A stretch of DNA of 64,000 nucleotides from Oligoflexus tunisiensis (GCF_001748245.1 NZ_BDFO01000001.1:4727471-4791470); one strand, 5' to 3'; positions 42,072 to 50,781 are shown, counted from the stretch's first letter. Translations and numbers: made by a program. Notes: generated from the letters alone by a model not told the origin.

Positions 42072-43937
42072 TCAGGGAATGGTATGTTCCACATATAGGC
42101 TTGTATCCGTGGCGACCACAAAACGCTCACCACTGGCAGCGTTATAAACGGTGAAATAGAGCCAGCCGTCCGAACGGAAATGTGGGAACTGAGCATAGAA
42201 ACCCTTGGGCATCTGCGTCAGAGCCACCGGTTCCCCGCCCTTGAGCAGGTCATAAACATAAATATCAGCGGAAGAATTCAGGTCTCTGCTCCCCCCGTCA
42301 GCTGAGGAATCCAGGTCTCCGACTTGTCCGTCCAGTTTCGCATAACGATAGAACGTCATCATTCTTTCGTTGAAGGAGATATTGGGCTTTTCACCGCCGC
42401 CCATGCAGAGCAACGCTGTGGAGGCATCGTTCCAGTCCGGCAACTGGTCGTTGGCTCCAAAGGTCTCATTCATCAGGAAAAGGCGATAACCGCCATGCCG
42501 TGCCTTGCCATCCGTCGAGGCGGACAGTATCGCGACGGCGATCTGATTGGCCGGTGACATCATCCAGTTGCCATGATGGGGCGTCGGGAACCTGCGGGTG
42601 CTGACCTTTTCAAAACCGCTATCATTCACGCGGCGTATGGTTTCCACGTCGAGCGCCGCCTGTCTGCCAAAGAGCGGAGCGATGTCACGGAACACCGAAT
42701 AGCCATCATCCGAGCCGTAGTATCCTGCCAGCGTGCGGATCTCACCCGTATCGAGGCTGCTGCCAATGGCCTGATAAAGACCGATCTGCAGATCGCTTTT
42801 CGAGCAGCCGAGCTGCATGAAGTCAAGGGTCACCAGATCCGCATGGTCGAGGATGCTCTGCTCACAAATCCGTGAGCCATGGGGATCACCCTGGAACATG
42901 AAGGCGCTGTTATCCGGAAGGAAAGCAGGATCATACAAGGCCTCGACCGTGATCCGGCGGGCCGGACGACCCAGGAGCTTGTCCTGAAGGTCGATGATGG
43001 CACTGGGTTCCCCACCGTTGGCGACAAAGCGCCCATCGGCGGACGAGCGAATCCAGTATTGGGTGGTCTCATCATACTGATGAAGGATCCGCATATGACC
43101 GGACAGACCGGGGGCTTTCCATTCATCCTTTGATGGAAATACATCCCGGCCGTCTTTGGTTTTCTGGGTAAAACATGCATGTTTATCGTCGTCCACACAG
43201 GCGAACATGGGCAGGCCACGGGCCTGGTTCACATGCTCCCAGCCCTCACTGCCCTCGCTCATGCGGCGCACATAATCCTGGAATTCCGACCCGATATGCG
43301 TATCCGCAGGAGAACGGCAGACATCCGGTCCGTCATGGGTCAGGAAATCAGCGAGTCCGGGATAGTAACGAAGTACCCAGGACAGGAGCTTTTCAAAATC
43401 CTGATCCGCCAGCGCGGAAGAACCCCGTGGCATGCGGGCGTTGGCTTTGAATTTTTCGTAATCCGCTTCACGTCCTGCCGTCTGGAAGAGGTCCTTGAAA
43501 ATCTGATGCTCCACACCGGCCGCCATGAATCCCAGCCCCTTGGGATCGACCTGGGTCACATCCTGTCCATCGGGGGCGAGAGTGGCGAGACAGGATAAGA
43601 CCTCCTGAGCCTTGTCCGGGGTTTTCACACCCGCATCAAAACAGGAGTAGGACCAGGAGGTGGCGTTATACAGCCGATCGAGTTCATCGATGCTGTTAAA
43701 GTTCTGATGACAGCCGATGCACTTGCCGTTATCGGGGTGCCCATCGCCTTCCACGTAACCAATACGAGCCGCCACCGTTCGAATCTCATCCTCAGTCAGG
43801 GGATTAATGGGAAAGGGATTGCCGGGTTCTTCGACTTTTTCTTTCGGGCTCGGCTCGCCTTGCAATGGGCTGCTGGTCTTGCCACCCTGGCAAGCCAACA
43901 GTCCCATCAGGGCAAGACTGATGAATACGCGTTTCAT
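42072..43937 (-). CDS. Lipoprotein: cytochrome c-like domain plus TolB-like propeller
   Basis: 621 residues. Lipobox LLAC (Cys16); Pro/Glu-rich linker; N-terminal haem region with CIGCHQNF (motif about 73-77) in a GHPDNGKCIGCH context; a middle Cys-bearing domain (SYSCFDAGVKTPDKAQEVLSC, PDVCRSPADTH); and a C-terminal part built of YWTD/TolB-like strands (GYRLFLMNETFGANDQLPDW, DIYVYDLLKGGEPVALTQM, HFRSDGWLYFTVYNAASGERF), probably a beta-propeller. Strong GGAGGAGGAG before the ATG. Downstream partner of the gene at 43957-45336 (19-bp gap). Likely an envelope redox protein; substrate unknown. Confidence 0.85.
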   Translation of the reverse strand: MKRVFISLALMGLLACQGGKTSSPLQGEPSPKEKVEEPGNPFPINPLTEDEIRTVAARIGYVEGDGHPDNGKCIGCHQNFNSIDELDRLYNATSWSYSCFDAGVKTPDKAQEVLSCLATLAPDGQDVTQVDPKGLGFMAAGVEHQIFKDLFQTAGREADYEKFKANARMPRGSSALADQDFEKLLSWVLRYYPGLADFLTHDGPDVCRSPADTHIGSEFQDYVRRMSEGSEGWEHVNQARGLPMFACVDDDKHACFTQKTKDGRDVFPSKDEWKAPGLSGHMRILHQYDETTQYWIRSSADGRFVANGGEPSAIIDLQDKLLGRPARRITVEALYDPAFLPDNSAFMFQGDPHGSRICEQSILDHADLVTLDFMQLGCSKSDLQIGLYQAIGSSLDTGEIRTLAGYYGSDDGYSVFRDIAPLFGRQAALDVETIRRVNDSGFEKVSTRRFPTPHHGNWMMSPANQIAVAILSASTDGKARHGGYRLFLMNETFGANDQLPDWNDASTALLCMGGGEKPNISFNERMMTFYRYAKLDGQVGDLDSSADGGSRDLNSSADIYVYDLLKGGEPVALTQMPKGFYAQFPHFRSDGWLYFTVYNAASGERFVVATDTSLYVEHTIP

Positions 43938-43956
43938 GGATCTCCTCCTCCAAACA

Positions 43957-45336
43957 TTATTTCTCCGGCAGCGTTTTCCGCCAGTTCAGGTTGCGATAAA
44001 TCAATTGATGCAGGCTTTGTCCGCCCAGGGCAGCGGACCAGACATAATCGGTGACAAAAGTGGAGCGCTGGCGCCGGCTTCCGTGCTGGGGGAATTGGAT
44101 GGCGTCCTGCAGAATGTTTTCCTGCCGCGCGTCCGTTCCCGCGAATTGGTGGCAGCCGATGCAATTCGTTCGCTGGTTGTGGGCCCCGAACTCAAGATAG
44201 GGATTGCTGCACCAGCTGGCTCCGGGATTGCCATTCCGGGCGGCGTTCAGGGCTGCGACGAGATCCGGGTATTTCTGGGCGAGTTCATCCCAGTCCGCGG
44301 CATCATCCTGAAAGCGTGTGACCGCGCAAATCTTATAACGGTGAAAAAGAGGGCCGAGGTCCTTGATAAAATCCGGACGGTCGCTTCCAAAATCACCGTC
44401 GGGATCCGCGGACCACCAGGCTGTGATCCATACCCAATCTTTTTGATCCTTGGTCATGATATGAAGACCCGGGAGGAAGAGTTGTGCGGAGCCGACGTTC
44501 ACGGAAAACATGGAGTCGGGCATCGCCTGCTCCTGGGCGAGCTGGGTCCAGCTGCCGTCCGGGGTCTGCATTAACTTCTGCAGGGAAGCGGCATCGGTGG
44601 GATAAGTTTTCAGTGGGCTTTTGCCATTCCACCAGGCGGCTTTGACAATGGCAGCAGCACGCGGCCATTCGCGGGTGAAGCATGATGAGCTTTCCTCCAG
44701 CGCGGACGGTCGTTTCAATCCCTCGAAGCATTTCCCGAGTTCTGCGTAATTCTGCAGCACAGCATGGATCATATCCGGGCTGTAATAAATGCGGCTCGTA
44801 CCACCAATACCGGACCAGTCCTGCAGCGTTGGTTCCGGGTGCTGTTCGAACCAGGTTTTCAATCGATTCTGTAAAGGTTCGGGCATGGTATCGAGTTCAC
44901 GTGCTAAAAAAAGATCCGCGTCATGGATTGTCGCATCGGTAAGAGGTTGGCCGGCTTCGATCATGGAGAGACGGCTTTGCTGCAAAGCATAGCGAAACCA
45001 GCGCTGCGCATCCTCCGCGGTGAACCAGGTGAGAAAACGCGGGACCTGACCGCGCAGCATACGGCCCTCGTTCGTTCGCGTGACAAAGCTTATGGGCTCC
45101 ACCACCTCCGCAAAAATTTTCCAGCCTAACTGCCTCGTGGCTTCCATGGAACCTTGCAACGTTTCATCCACCGCAGGCCCGGCCCATAGTGGTGAGTACG
45201 GATCGGGAAGAGGAAGGACCCGCCTTCCCACTGCATCGCTTTCGACTATTGAGGTTGGCAAGGGCTCTGGATTACAGGCTTGCAGCCCGAGAGTTATAAG
45301 AAGAAGACTTAGGATTTGGTGAATTTTACTGATCAT
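43957..45336 (-). CDS. Lipoprotein with C-terminal c-type haem motif
   Basis: 460 residues from ATG 45336, preceded by GGGGAG; a frame extension to 45396 lacks a ribosome site. Lipobox LGLQAC. A long helical region (RFLTWFTAEDAQRWFRYALQQSRLSMIEAG) with several conserved-looking Trp, then a C-terminal haem-c motif CIGCHQFAG (about 405-409). First gene of a two-gene minus-strand operon with the propeller lipoprotein. I do not recognise the N-terminal fold; the overall form resembles large myxobacterial or bdellovibrio outer-surface cytochrome-like proteins. Confidence 0.8.
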   Translation of the reverse strand: MISKIHQILSLLLITLGLQACNPEPLPTSIVESDAVGRRVLPLPDPYSPLWAGPAVDETLQGSMEATRQLGWKIFAEVVEPISFVTRTNEGRMLRGQVPRFLTWFTAEDAQRWFRYALQQSRLSMIEAGQPLTDATIHDADLFLARELDTMPEPLQNRLKTWFEQHPEPTLQDWSGIGGTSRIYYSPDMIHAVLQNYAELGKCFEGLKRPSALEESSSCFTREWPRAAAIVKAAWWNGKSPLKTYPTDAASLQKLMQTPDGSWTQLAQEQAMPDSMFSVNVGSAQLFLPGLHIMTKDQKDWVWITAWWSADPDGDFGSDRPDFIKDLGPLFHRYKICAVTRFQDDAADWDELAQKYPDLVAALNAARNGNPGASWCSNPYLEFGAHNQRTNCIGCHQFAGTDARQENILQDAIQFPQHGSRRQRSTFVTDYVWSAALGGQSLHQLIYRNLNWRKTLPEK

Positions 45337-45491
45337 CCACTCCCCTACAAAGCGATGATAAGCGCCGTGAATATCAGAGCGTATACGGGATTGCAAGATG
45401 ACTTCGATTCATGACACTTGTCCTTCATCATCGAACGGAGTAAAAGCATCGTTCCAAGCCCGTTAATGATCCATGTTTGATAGGAGTCGAT

Positions 45492-46919
45492 ATGAAACGG
45501 AAGATTTTGCAGGCGTTTCTGCTTTCCAGCTGCGTGACAGGTGCGGCCTGGGCACAAGGGACGTCAGAGGAATTGAAGGAAGAGGCGCGTTCAATTTTTT
45601 TAAATTCATGCGCCGCTTCCTGTCACAACAGCTTTGTCAGCCCCAAGTTGACTGATGCGACCGGTGAAGTGGATTGGAATGCGGTCAAGCTTTATTCGAA
45701 TCGCATTCTGGCTCGTGTGCAGGAAGGAAGCATGCCGCCGCGGACGGCTCCTCCAACTCAGCAAATCACAGCAGCCCAGCGCAACAGCCTCGTTCAATAT
45801 GTAAAGAGTTTGACCGCGACGCCGGATAGCATGGGGCTGCCTTTGTCGACGTTGAAGCTGGCCTCCGGTTTCAACATCGAAGTCTTTGCCAAGGCGGAAG
45901 GGGCGCGTTCGCTCGCTGTCAGTTCGGAAGGCATCGTCTTCGTCGGGACGGGTGGATTTTCGAATGTTGACCCGAATGGGCGTGTGCATGCCATTGTTCC
46001 CACGGCCAGCGGTCGTAAGGTTATTGCCTTGGCTTGGAATTTGAACAATCCGAATGGTGTGGCTTTGAAGGGCAACGACCTTTATGTTGCGGAAGTCACC
46101 CGTGTGCTGAAGTTCACGGATGCGGTCGGCTGGGTGAAAGCCAATGTCGATAAAAATTTGGGTAAGAAGTCGGCGCCCTATTCTGTGGTCTACTCTGGCC
46201 TTCCCAATCAGGCGAACCATGGCTGGAAGTATCTCAGCGTGGGTCCGGATGGGAAACTTTATCTGAATATCGGCGCGCCCTGTAATATCTGTCTGCCGGA
46301 TCGTGATGCCTATGCGAACATTGTGCGTATGAATGATGATGGCAGTGATTTTGAGGTTGTGGCTCGTGGCGTGCGGAATACGGTGGGTATGGCCTGGCAT
46401 CCGGAAACGAGGGAGCTTTGGTTTACTGATAATGGTCGTGATCAGCTCGGGGATAATATGCCGCCGGATGAGTTGAATCGGTTGGTGAGTGAGGGACAGG
46501 ATTTTGGTTATCCCTTCTGCCATGCGAAGACTATCAGTGATCCGACCTATGGTAAAAATAAGGATTGCAGCAGTGATGCGTTCACCAAGCCTGAGATGGA
46601 ACTCGGGGCGCATGTGGCGTCTTTGGGGCTGACGTTCTATGATGGTGAGATGTTTCCTGTGGCTTATAAGAATTCCATTTTTGTGGCGGAACATGGTTCA
46701 TGGAATCGGTCCCGGAAGAATGGTTACCGTTTGAGTCTTGTGCAGTTTGGCGAGAATGGAGTGGGCAGCTATCAGCCGTTTATTTCGGGTTGGTTGAATG
46801 ATGCGGACCAGACCAATTGGGGACGTCCGGTGGATGTGAAGAATTATGTTGATGGGTCGCTGCTGCTGAGTGATGATCAGACTGGGGCGATTTATAGGGT
46901 TTATTATCAGGGGAATTGA
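45492..46919 (+). CDS. Haem-containing sorbosone/aldose dehydrogenase-like (PQQ-type) protein
   Basis: 475 residues from ATG 45492 (AGGAG 5 nt upstream). Signal MKRKILQAFLLSSCVTGAAWAQ. Residues about 25-115 form a cytochrome-like domain whose only haem-like motif is CAASCH (Cys40, Cys44, His45), a CX3CH spacing, with SMPPRTAPP supplying a possible axial Met. Residues about 125-475 are an L-sorbosone dehydrogenase-type six-bladed propeller (GFNIEVFAKAEGARSLAVS, GVRNTVGMAWHPETRELWFTDNGRDQLGDNMPPDELN), expected to bind PQQ and oxidise a sugar aldehyde in the periplasm. Divergent from the two-gene haem operon. Confidence 0.88.
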   Translation: MKRKILQAFLLSSCVTGAAWAQGTSEELKEEARSIFLNSCAASCHNSFVSPKLTDATGEVDWNAVKLYSNRILARVQEGSMPPRTAPPTQQITAAQRNSLVQYVKSLTATPDSMGLPLSTLKLASGFNIEVFAKAEGARSLAVSSEGIVFVGTGGFSNVDPNGRVHAIVPTASGRKVIALAWNLNNPNGVALKGNDLYVAEVTRVLKFTDAVGWVKANVDKNLGKKSAPYSVVYSGLPNQANHGWKYLSVGPDGKLYLNIGAPCNICLPDRDAYANIVRMNDDGSDFEVVARGVRNTVGMAWHPETRELWFTDNGRDQLGDNMPPDELNRLVSEGQDFGYPFCHAKTISDPTYGKNKDCSSDAFTKPEMELGAHVASLGLTFYDGEMFPVAYKNSIFVAEHGSWNRSRKNGYRLSLVQFGENGVGSYQPFISGWLNDADQTNWGRPVDVKNYVDGSLLLSDDQTGAIYRVYYQGN

Positions 46920-46920
46920 T

Positions 46921-46950
46921 AGGGGCGGGTTCGATTCCCGCTACCTCGCA
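46921..46950 (+). other. tRNA/tmRNA T-arm-like sequence (possible att-site remnant)
   Basis: GCGGG (46925-46929), TTCGATT loop, CCCGC (46937-46941), then TACCTCG resembling an acceptor 3' strand. A perfect T-stem and T-loop of tRNA or tmRNA type, but upstream bases are coding, so no intact RNA gene is possible. Marks the left edge of the accessory region. Confidence 0.4.
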
Positions 46951-46954
46951 AGCT

Positions 46955-47041
46955 CATGCTGAAGGGGATCAGAAGTTCGCAAGCTTCTTCAGATTCTGAT
47001 CAACTCCTGGTGGGTCACAGCCCAACACCTTCAGCAGCATG
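46955..47041. repeat. Multi-stem inverted repeat between convergent genes
   Basis: GCTGAAGG (46958-46965) pairs with CCTTCAGC (47028-47035); inside it GATCAGAA (46967-46974) pairs with TTCTGATC (46994-47001) and TGGG pairs with CCCA (47011-47014/47021-47024). CATG occurs at both outer ends. An RNA from either strand could fold into a branched structure. Role (bidirectional terminator, small RNA or element end) is open. Confidence 0.55.
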
Positions 47042-47199
47042 CCCTTCATACCCGAAGCCAATTAAGGAAATCCTAAAGTGCCTTATGCAATTGGCCACCA
47101 GCCTGGTTCCCGGCGAAATCACACATGATTTCTCAAACTGATGTCGTCTCGGTATCTGTGGCATTTTGGGCTTAGCGGGACGCTTCGACAATTCTTTAT

Positions 47200-47886
47200 T
47201 CAGTCTTGTCTTACTGAGTAAAAGGGTTCGCTTTCATCCAAGGGAAAATGAAAAAAATACGTTCGGATTGATTGATCCCGAATGATCTTGCGGCTTGAGA
47301 AAACCGGAGTGCAAGTGCCACCTGAATAACGTACAGAAGGTGTTAGATAAAGATCGATACTTTGCTCGACAGCATACTTTCCAAGATCCTGGCAAAAACT
47401 GTAATCATGGGGATGAATAAGCAAGGTGTGGCTGCTGGCATGCGGTCTCAGGTCGGCATATTTCTCGGCTGAAAGGTCTGCCTTGAACATGCGTCGAGCT
47501 TGTATGATAGGCGATTGAGAATTCTTTAGATCGTTGGCATCAATCTCAGGACGATGATAAAGAGCCTCGCGAATCGAGGTTTCCTCTTCAAGCGCTCCAT
47601 ACCACACCCCATGGTTTCTTTGTCCAAAGCGGCCCCAGCTCCAGAATTGCTCATCAAAGCAAAGCATGCTGTCATCGATGTGCGCGTATTGTTCAAAACG
47701 CTGTCTTTGTGGAGCCTGGTGGTCGATGCCACTCGAGAGGTTGTCGGCGTATTGCAGGACGGACCAATCGTCTTCTGGAGCGAGATCATCGAATAAATTT
47801 TGGCTTGGACTGCAAGTCGCAATGTTGCGATAGGCCAGGAATGTTCCTTGCTCTTGAATCATCAGATCCGGAAGGGGCGCTTTCAT
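47200..47886 (-). CDS. RES-domain toxin
   Basis: 228 residues. RES landmarks: YRNIATCSPSQNLF near the start, GRFGQRNHGVWYGALEEETSIREALYHR with Arg and Glu of the RES triad, and TPSVRYSGGTCTPVFSSR with Ser. RES toxins degrade or modify NAD+. The start overlaps the antitoxin stop by 1 nt (TAATG), the usual coupling for Xre/RES modules. The gene is more A+T-rich than the cytochrome genes to its left, consistent with horizontal acquisition. Confidence 0.9.
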   Translation of the reverse strand: MKAPLPDLMIQEQGTFLAYRNIATCSPSQNLFDDLAPEDDWSVLQYADNLSSGIDHQAPQRQRFEQYAHIDDSMLCFDEQFWSWGRFGQRNHGVWYGALEEETSIREALYHRPEIDANDLKNSQSPIIQARRMFKADLSAEKYADLRPHASSHTLLIHPHDYSFCQDLGKYAVEQSIDLYLTPSVRYSGGTCTPVFSSRKIIRDQSIRTYFFHFPLDESEPFYSVRQD

Positions 47887-48296
47887 TATGCTGACACTCT
47901 AAGCTGATCAAGTAGACGGCGTACTGTGAAGAGTCGAGTCATCGATTGCATAGGGTCTTCGGCAATAAATTCCAATGCGGATTTCCCATGAAACAGATCC
48001 CGCTTTGTTTTGAGCCAGGCATAGACGACTTCGCGATTTTGCGGAAATAGTATGCGGAGATTCTTATGAATACTTACAAGGTGGCTGACACGCAGCAATT
48101 TATCCGGATCTTCAGGAATCTCTGAATTCTTCTTTAATGCAGCAAGACGCTGACGATTTTCCTTGATGCCGAGCAGCAAGGCTATTTCTTTATGCGTCAA
48201 ACTATAGTGTTCGGCTATCTTCCAAAATGCATTGCCCAGGACTCGCTGCAACTGCTCCTGGCTGGGACGATTTTTTTCTATGGGAATCTGTGTCAT
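47886..48296 (-). CDS. Xre/MbcA/ParS-type antitoxin (DUF2384)
   Basis: 136 residues from ATG 48296 with GGAGGTGTCGTT upstream; a longer frame to 48350 is less likely. N-terminal HTH-like part (LGNAFWKIAEHYSLTHKEIALLLGIKENRQRL), then the Xre-MbcA-ParS toxin-binding domain (HLVSIHKNLRILFPQNREVVYAWLKTKRDLFHGKSALEFI), ending in a DQLRV tail that probably plugs the RES active site. Autoregulation is usual in this family. Antitoxin precedes toxin, the standard order. Confidence 0.92.
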   Translation of the reverse strand: MTQIPIEKNRPSQEQLQRVLGNAFWKIAEHYSLTHKEIALLLGIKENRQRLAALKKNSEIPEDPDKLLRVSHLVSIHKNLRILFPQNREVVYAWLKTKRDLFHGKSALEFIAEDPMQSMTRLFTVRRLLDQLRVSA

Positions 48297-48533
48297 AACG
48301 ACACCTCCATCTCTCACAGGGAGATTAGTCTCCTCTTCGGGTGATTTCAACTATAATCTTAATTAAATTTATAACATGCTGATTTTGCCAGCTTTATTTG
48401 TGTACGAAATCATACATTATCCCAATCTCATGGTAGAAATCCCTTAAGCGGTTGGTCACTCTCAGGGAAGGCATCGGTTGAACCTGCTCCCAGAGTAGGC
48501 TCGTTTCAAAAAAATCCCCAGGACTTCAAAATA

Positions 48534-49169
48534 TTGAACGACAATTACGGTGTCGATACCAGGACAGGTCCAGCCCACCACATCTACGGCATCCTAACTG
48601 GGTCCGATGCGGCCACCTTTGAAGCTCTCAGCTACAATTCCGCACGCGATAAGAGCCAGGCTTACTTTGGCTCGCAGCTGATCAAGGACGTCGATGCCTC
48701 CACTTTTGTGTATATCAACGACGACTTCAACAAGGATCGAAACCATGTCTATTTCCTAGGAAAGATTCTCGCCGGGGCTGATCCGTCCACCTTTGAAAAG
48801 GTTGTGCAAGTCCGTCACCTCGAAAAAAATAGAACTCAGTGGACGTTCTTCTATAAGGATGCTTTCAAGGTTTTTGACGACTACGGCAGGGATTTGGCAG
48901 AAAAACTCAAGATCGATGCTCCCATAGATCCAACGGGATTTCTTCACTATGGTGGCTGGTTTGTGAAAGTAAACGGAGCCGTCTATTTTAATAACAGCCT
49001 CCAACAGTCAATCAACCCAGATACCTTTGAGTTTTTGGACTGCTCCGCGTCGCGGGTCTCCGATCCTGTTGGGACTTTCCTCGATGCAATCAAACCGCCC
49101 GAATACTTCTGCTATGGCCTGGCGGACGGTGAAATCGTTGAAAGAATTATTAGTTACCCCGGTCCCTAA
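48534..49169 (+). CDS. DKNYY-repeat protein, probably 5'-truncated
   Basis: The frame has no ATG/GTG near its 5' end; the first usable start is TTG 48534 without a ribosome site. Translation in the same frame continues upstream to 48375 and includes NPQDFKILNDNYGVD (from about 48504), which already matches a DKNYY repeat (DPxxFxxLNDxYxxD), so the homology precedes the start. Repeats seen: NDNYGVDTRTGPAHHIYG, NSARDKSQAYFGSQLI and NDDFNKDRNHVYFLGK, each ending in ADxxTF. A fragment of a larger repeat protein, likely decayed and probably not expressed from this start. Lies between the toxin-antitoxin pair and two lipoproteins. Confidence 0.6.
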   Translation: MNDNYGVDTRTGPAHHIYGILTGSDAATFEALSYNSARDKSQAYFGSQLIKDVDASTFVYINDDFNKDRNHVYFLGKILAGADPSTFEKVVQVRHLEKNRTQWTFFYKDAFKVFDDYGRDLAEKLKIDAPIDPTGFLHYGGWFVKVNGAVYFNNSLQQSINPDTFEFLDCSASRVSDPVGTFLDAIKPPEYFCYGLADGEIVERIISYPGP

Positions 49170-49177
49170 CAGGAGAG

Positions 49178-49456
49178 TCAGTCGTTACCTTTGGCGTCTT
49201 TCGACAGAGCTCTTGCGCACGAGTACGTGGTAATTGGAAAAAGGAACAGCACGCTGCTGTGGTAGATGGAACAGTAAAAGAGTTTCCCTCGACACATGGC
49301 GGTATACGTATGAATGTTAATATCCTCGGTTATTTCCTTTATCCTGATTTCCTCATAGGGGCAGCCAACATACCCAGAAAAAATTTTCTCGGTCGGCATG
49401 GTTGCGCAACTTGATAAAAGCAATGAGGTCAATACGAAAGCTGGAATTCTCTTCAG
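49178..49456 (-). CDS. Small lipoprotein with CTG start
   Basis: 92 residues if CTG 49454-49456 is the start: AGGAG lies 5 nt upstream, and the protein then begins MKRIPAFVLTSLLLSSCAT, a perfect lipoprotein signal. The ATG at 49543 would add 29 residues, but a -35/-10 promoter (TTGGGC, TAGAAT, 17 bp) lies in that segment. The mature protein contains PTEKIFSGYVGCPYEEIRI and TYTAMCRGKLFYCS, reminiscent of YceK/Rz1-like Cys-rich small lipoproteins. Convergent with the DKNYY frame. Confidence 0.62.
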   Translation of the reverse strand: MKRIPAFVLTSLLLSSCATMPTEKIFSGYVGCPYEEIRIKEITEDINIHTYTAMCRGKLFYCSIYHSSVLFLFPITTYSCARALSKDAKGND

Positions 49457-49493
49457 GTTGACTCCTGCTGATTTCGTTTGTAACCAATAATGG

Positions 49494-49522
49494 ATTCTAC
49501 CTTTTTTATACTCTTTGCCCAA
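49494..49522 (-). promoter_or_regulatory. Promoter candidate of the small lipoprotein gene
   Basis: On the minus strand: TTGGGC (49522-49517), 17-bp spacer, TAGAAT (49499-49494). Its position implies a leader of about 30 nt before the CTG start and argues against the upstream ATG. Confidence 0.5.
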
Positions 49523-49593
49523 TATTGCGCACCCCTTCCCCATAAGCGCCTGCTATTGCCACATCAGGACACACAGATACCAATGATCAGGCT

Positions 49594-50781
49594 TCAAGGC
49601 AACTCTGGTACGGTGCATCCCTTCTGCTTCTTCAAATATTCATTGGAATAGACGTTGGCATTCGTACACAAATCATCGACAAAGGCGATTCCGTCAGCGA
49701 ACTGATGAATTTTTGTTCGTGTAACGAAAGCGCAGTTCATCACCTCCTTGCTGATGGGCTTTCCATTCTGTTCGATGAGATTCAGGAGGTCCTGGCTTAA
49801 GTATCGCCGCGGATACAGATTATTGAGTGCTGGAGCAATTCCCAAATCCTTCAACGTCTTGCTCTGAGTCGAATCATTATTAAAAGTTGTTTGCCCACAT
49901 TTCGGCATTGCGGCGGCGATTGCTTCGATCATCCCTGCGGGTGTTGTGCACCCAACGCCCTTGACCTGCGTCATTGGATAAATATTGAGCGTGGATCCTC
50001 CTACAAACTGGTAAATCACGCCATCTGGAAAAACATAAATCATGGGTCTTGCTGCAAAAGAGCAGGATTGACTATTCATGGTAACCTTTTCGGCTTTCAG
50101 TCGATCAGCAGCAAAGTTCGATGGAACAGGCTGTCCAGTACCAAGGCGATAACCAAGACTCTTCAAGGTCGACTTGCCGTCCCAAGCGGTCGTCGCATTC
50201 ATTTCGGATGCATAGGGATTCTTTATGTCTTCTCCAATCTCGCAGCCAGCAGAAAATATAAAATTAATGGGCAAAGCATTGTAAATGACAGAGCCTCCGC
50301 CCCGGTCATCCCAGTATAGGATGGCGTCAGGGAAGTAGCTGATATTTTTCCAATTGGGGATGCGATTGTTGAAATAGGGACACTTATGCTCCGCTGGTGT
50401 CAACGACCGGCTATATTTCTTGATAATATTGGGGCTCAACTGTAAAACTGAGATATCGGTCACGGGATAAGGAATTTTCAGGCAGTTCGCGGTGACCGGC
50501 GCTTTGCATTCACTGCCGATTTCCGGCACCATGACCATGTCAGCTGGCTTGCTGTCTGGTTCAGCGATTGGTGCGGGAAGAGGAGGAACCGACTGAATTT
50601 CCTCTTTGGTCACTGGTTGAACCGTTTCCACAGGTGAATCAGTATTCTCCTGAGGCGGAGGAGCTGGTATGGCCCCCCGATCCAGTTCATGTGTTCGTCG
50701 ATTCGATCCATGCGGTGTGGTTTTACAGCTCAGAAGCAATAGTACGGGCACTCCGATCAGATAGTATGGAATGGATCTCAT
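49594..50781 (-). CDS. Lipoprotein of unknown function
   Basis: 395 residues. Lipobox LLLSC (MRSIPYYLIGVPVLLLLSCK); Pro/Glu-rich linker (to about 85); then a Cys-rich domain with at least nine Cys (ECKAP, NCLKI, KCPYF, GCEIG, SCSFA, GCTTP, KCGQT, NCAFV, LCTNA, GCTVP) likely forming disulfides, and three related units opening with PDAILYWDDRGGGSV, FPDGVIYQFVGGSTL and FADGIAFVDDLCTN. This internal repetition suggests a three-fold repeat protein. No known family recognised. AAAGGT before the ATG. Confidence 0.7.
   Translation of the reverse strand: MRSIPYYLIGVPVLLLLSCKTTPHGSNRRTHELDRGAIPAPPPQENTDSPVETVQPVTKEEIQSVPPLPAPIAEPDSKPADMVMVPEIGSECKAPVTANCLKIPYPVTDISVLQLSPNIIKKYSRSLTPAEHKCPYFNNRIPNWKNISYFPDAILYWDDRGGGSVIYNALPINFIFSAGCEIGEDIKNPYASEMNATTAWDGKSTLKSLGYRLGTGQPVPSNFAADRLKAEKVTMNSQSCSFAARPMIYVFPDGVIYQFVGGSTLNIYPMTQVKGVGCTTPAGMIEAIAAAMPKCGQTTFNNDSTQSKTLKDLGIAPALNNLYPRRYLSQDLLNLIEQNGKPISKEVMNCAFVTRTKIHQFADGIAFVDDLCTNANVYSNEYLKKQKGCTVPELP

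Noticed and set aside
46921..46950. Complete tRNA gene
   Set aside because: The bases needed for the D- and anticodon arms belong to the coding end of the preceding gene, so only a T-arm-like fragment is present.
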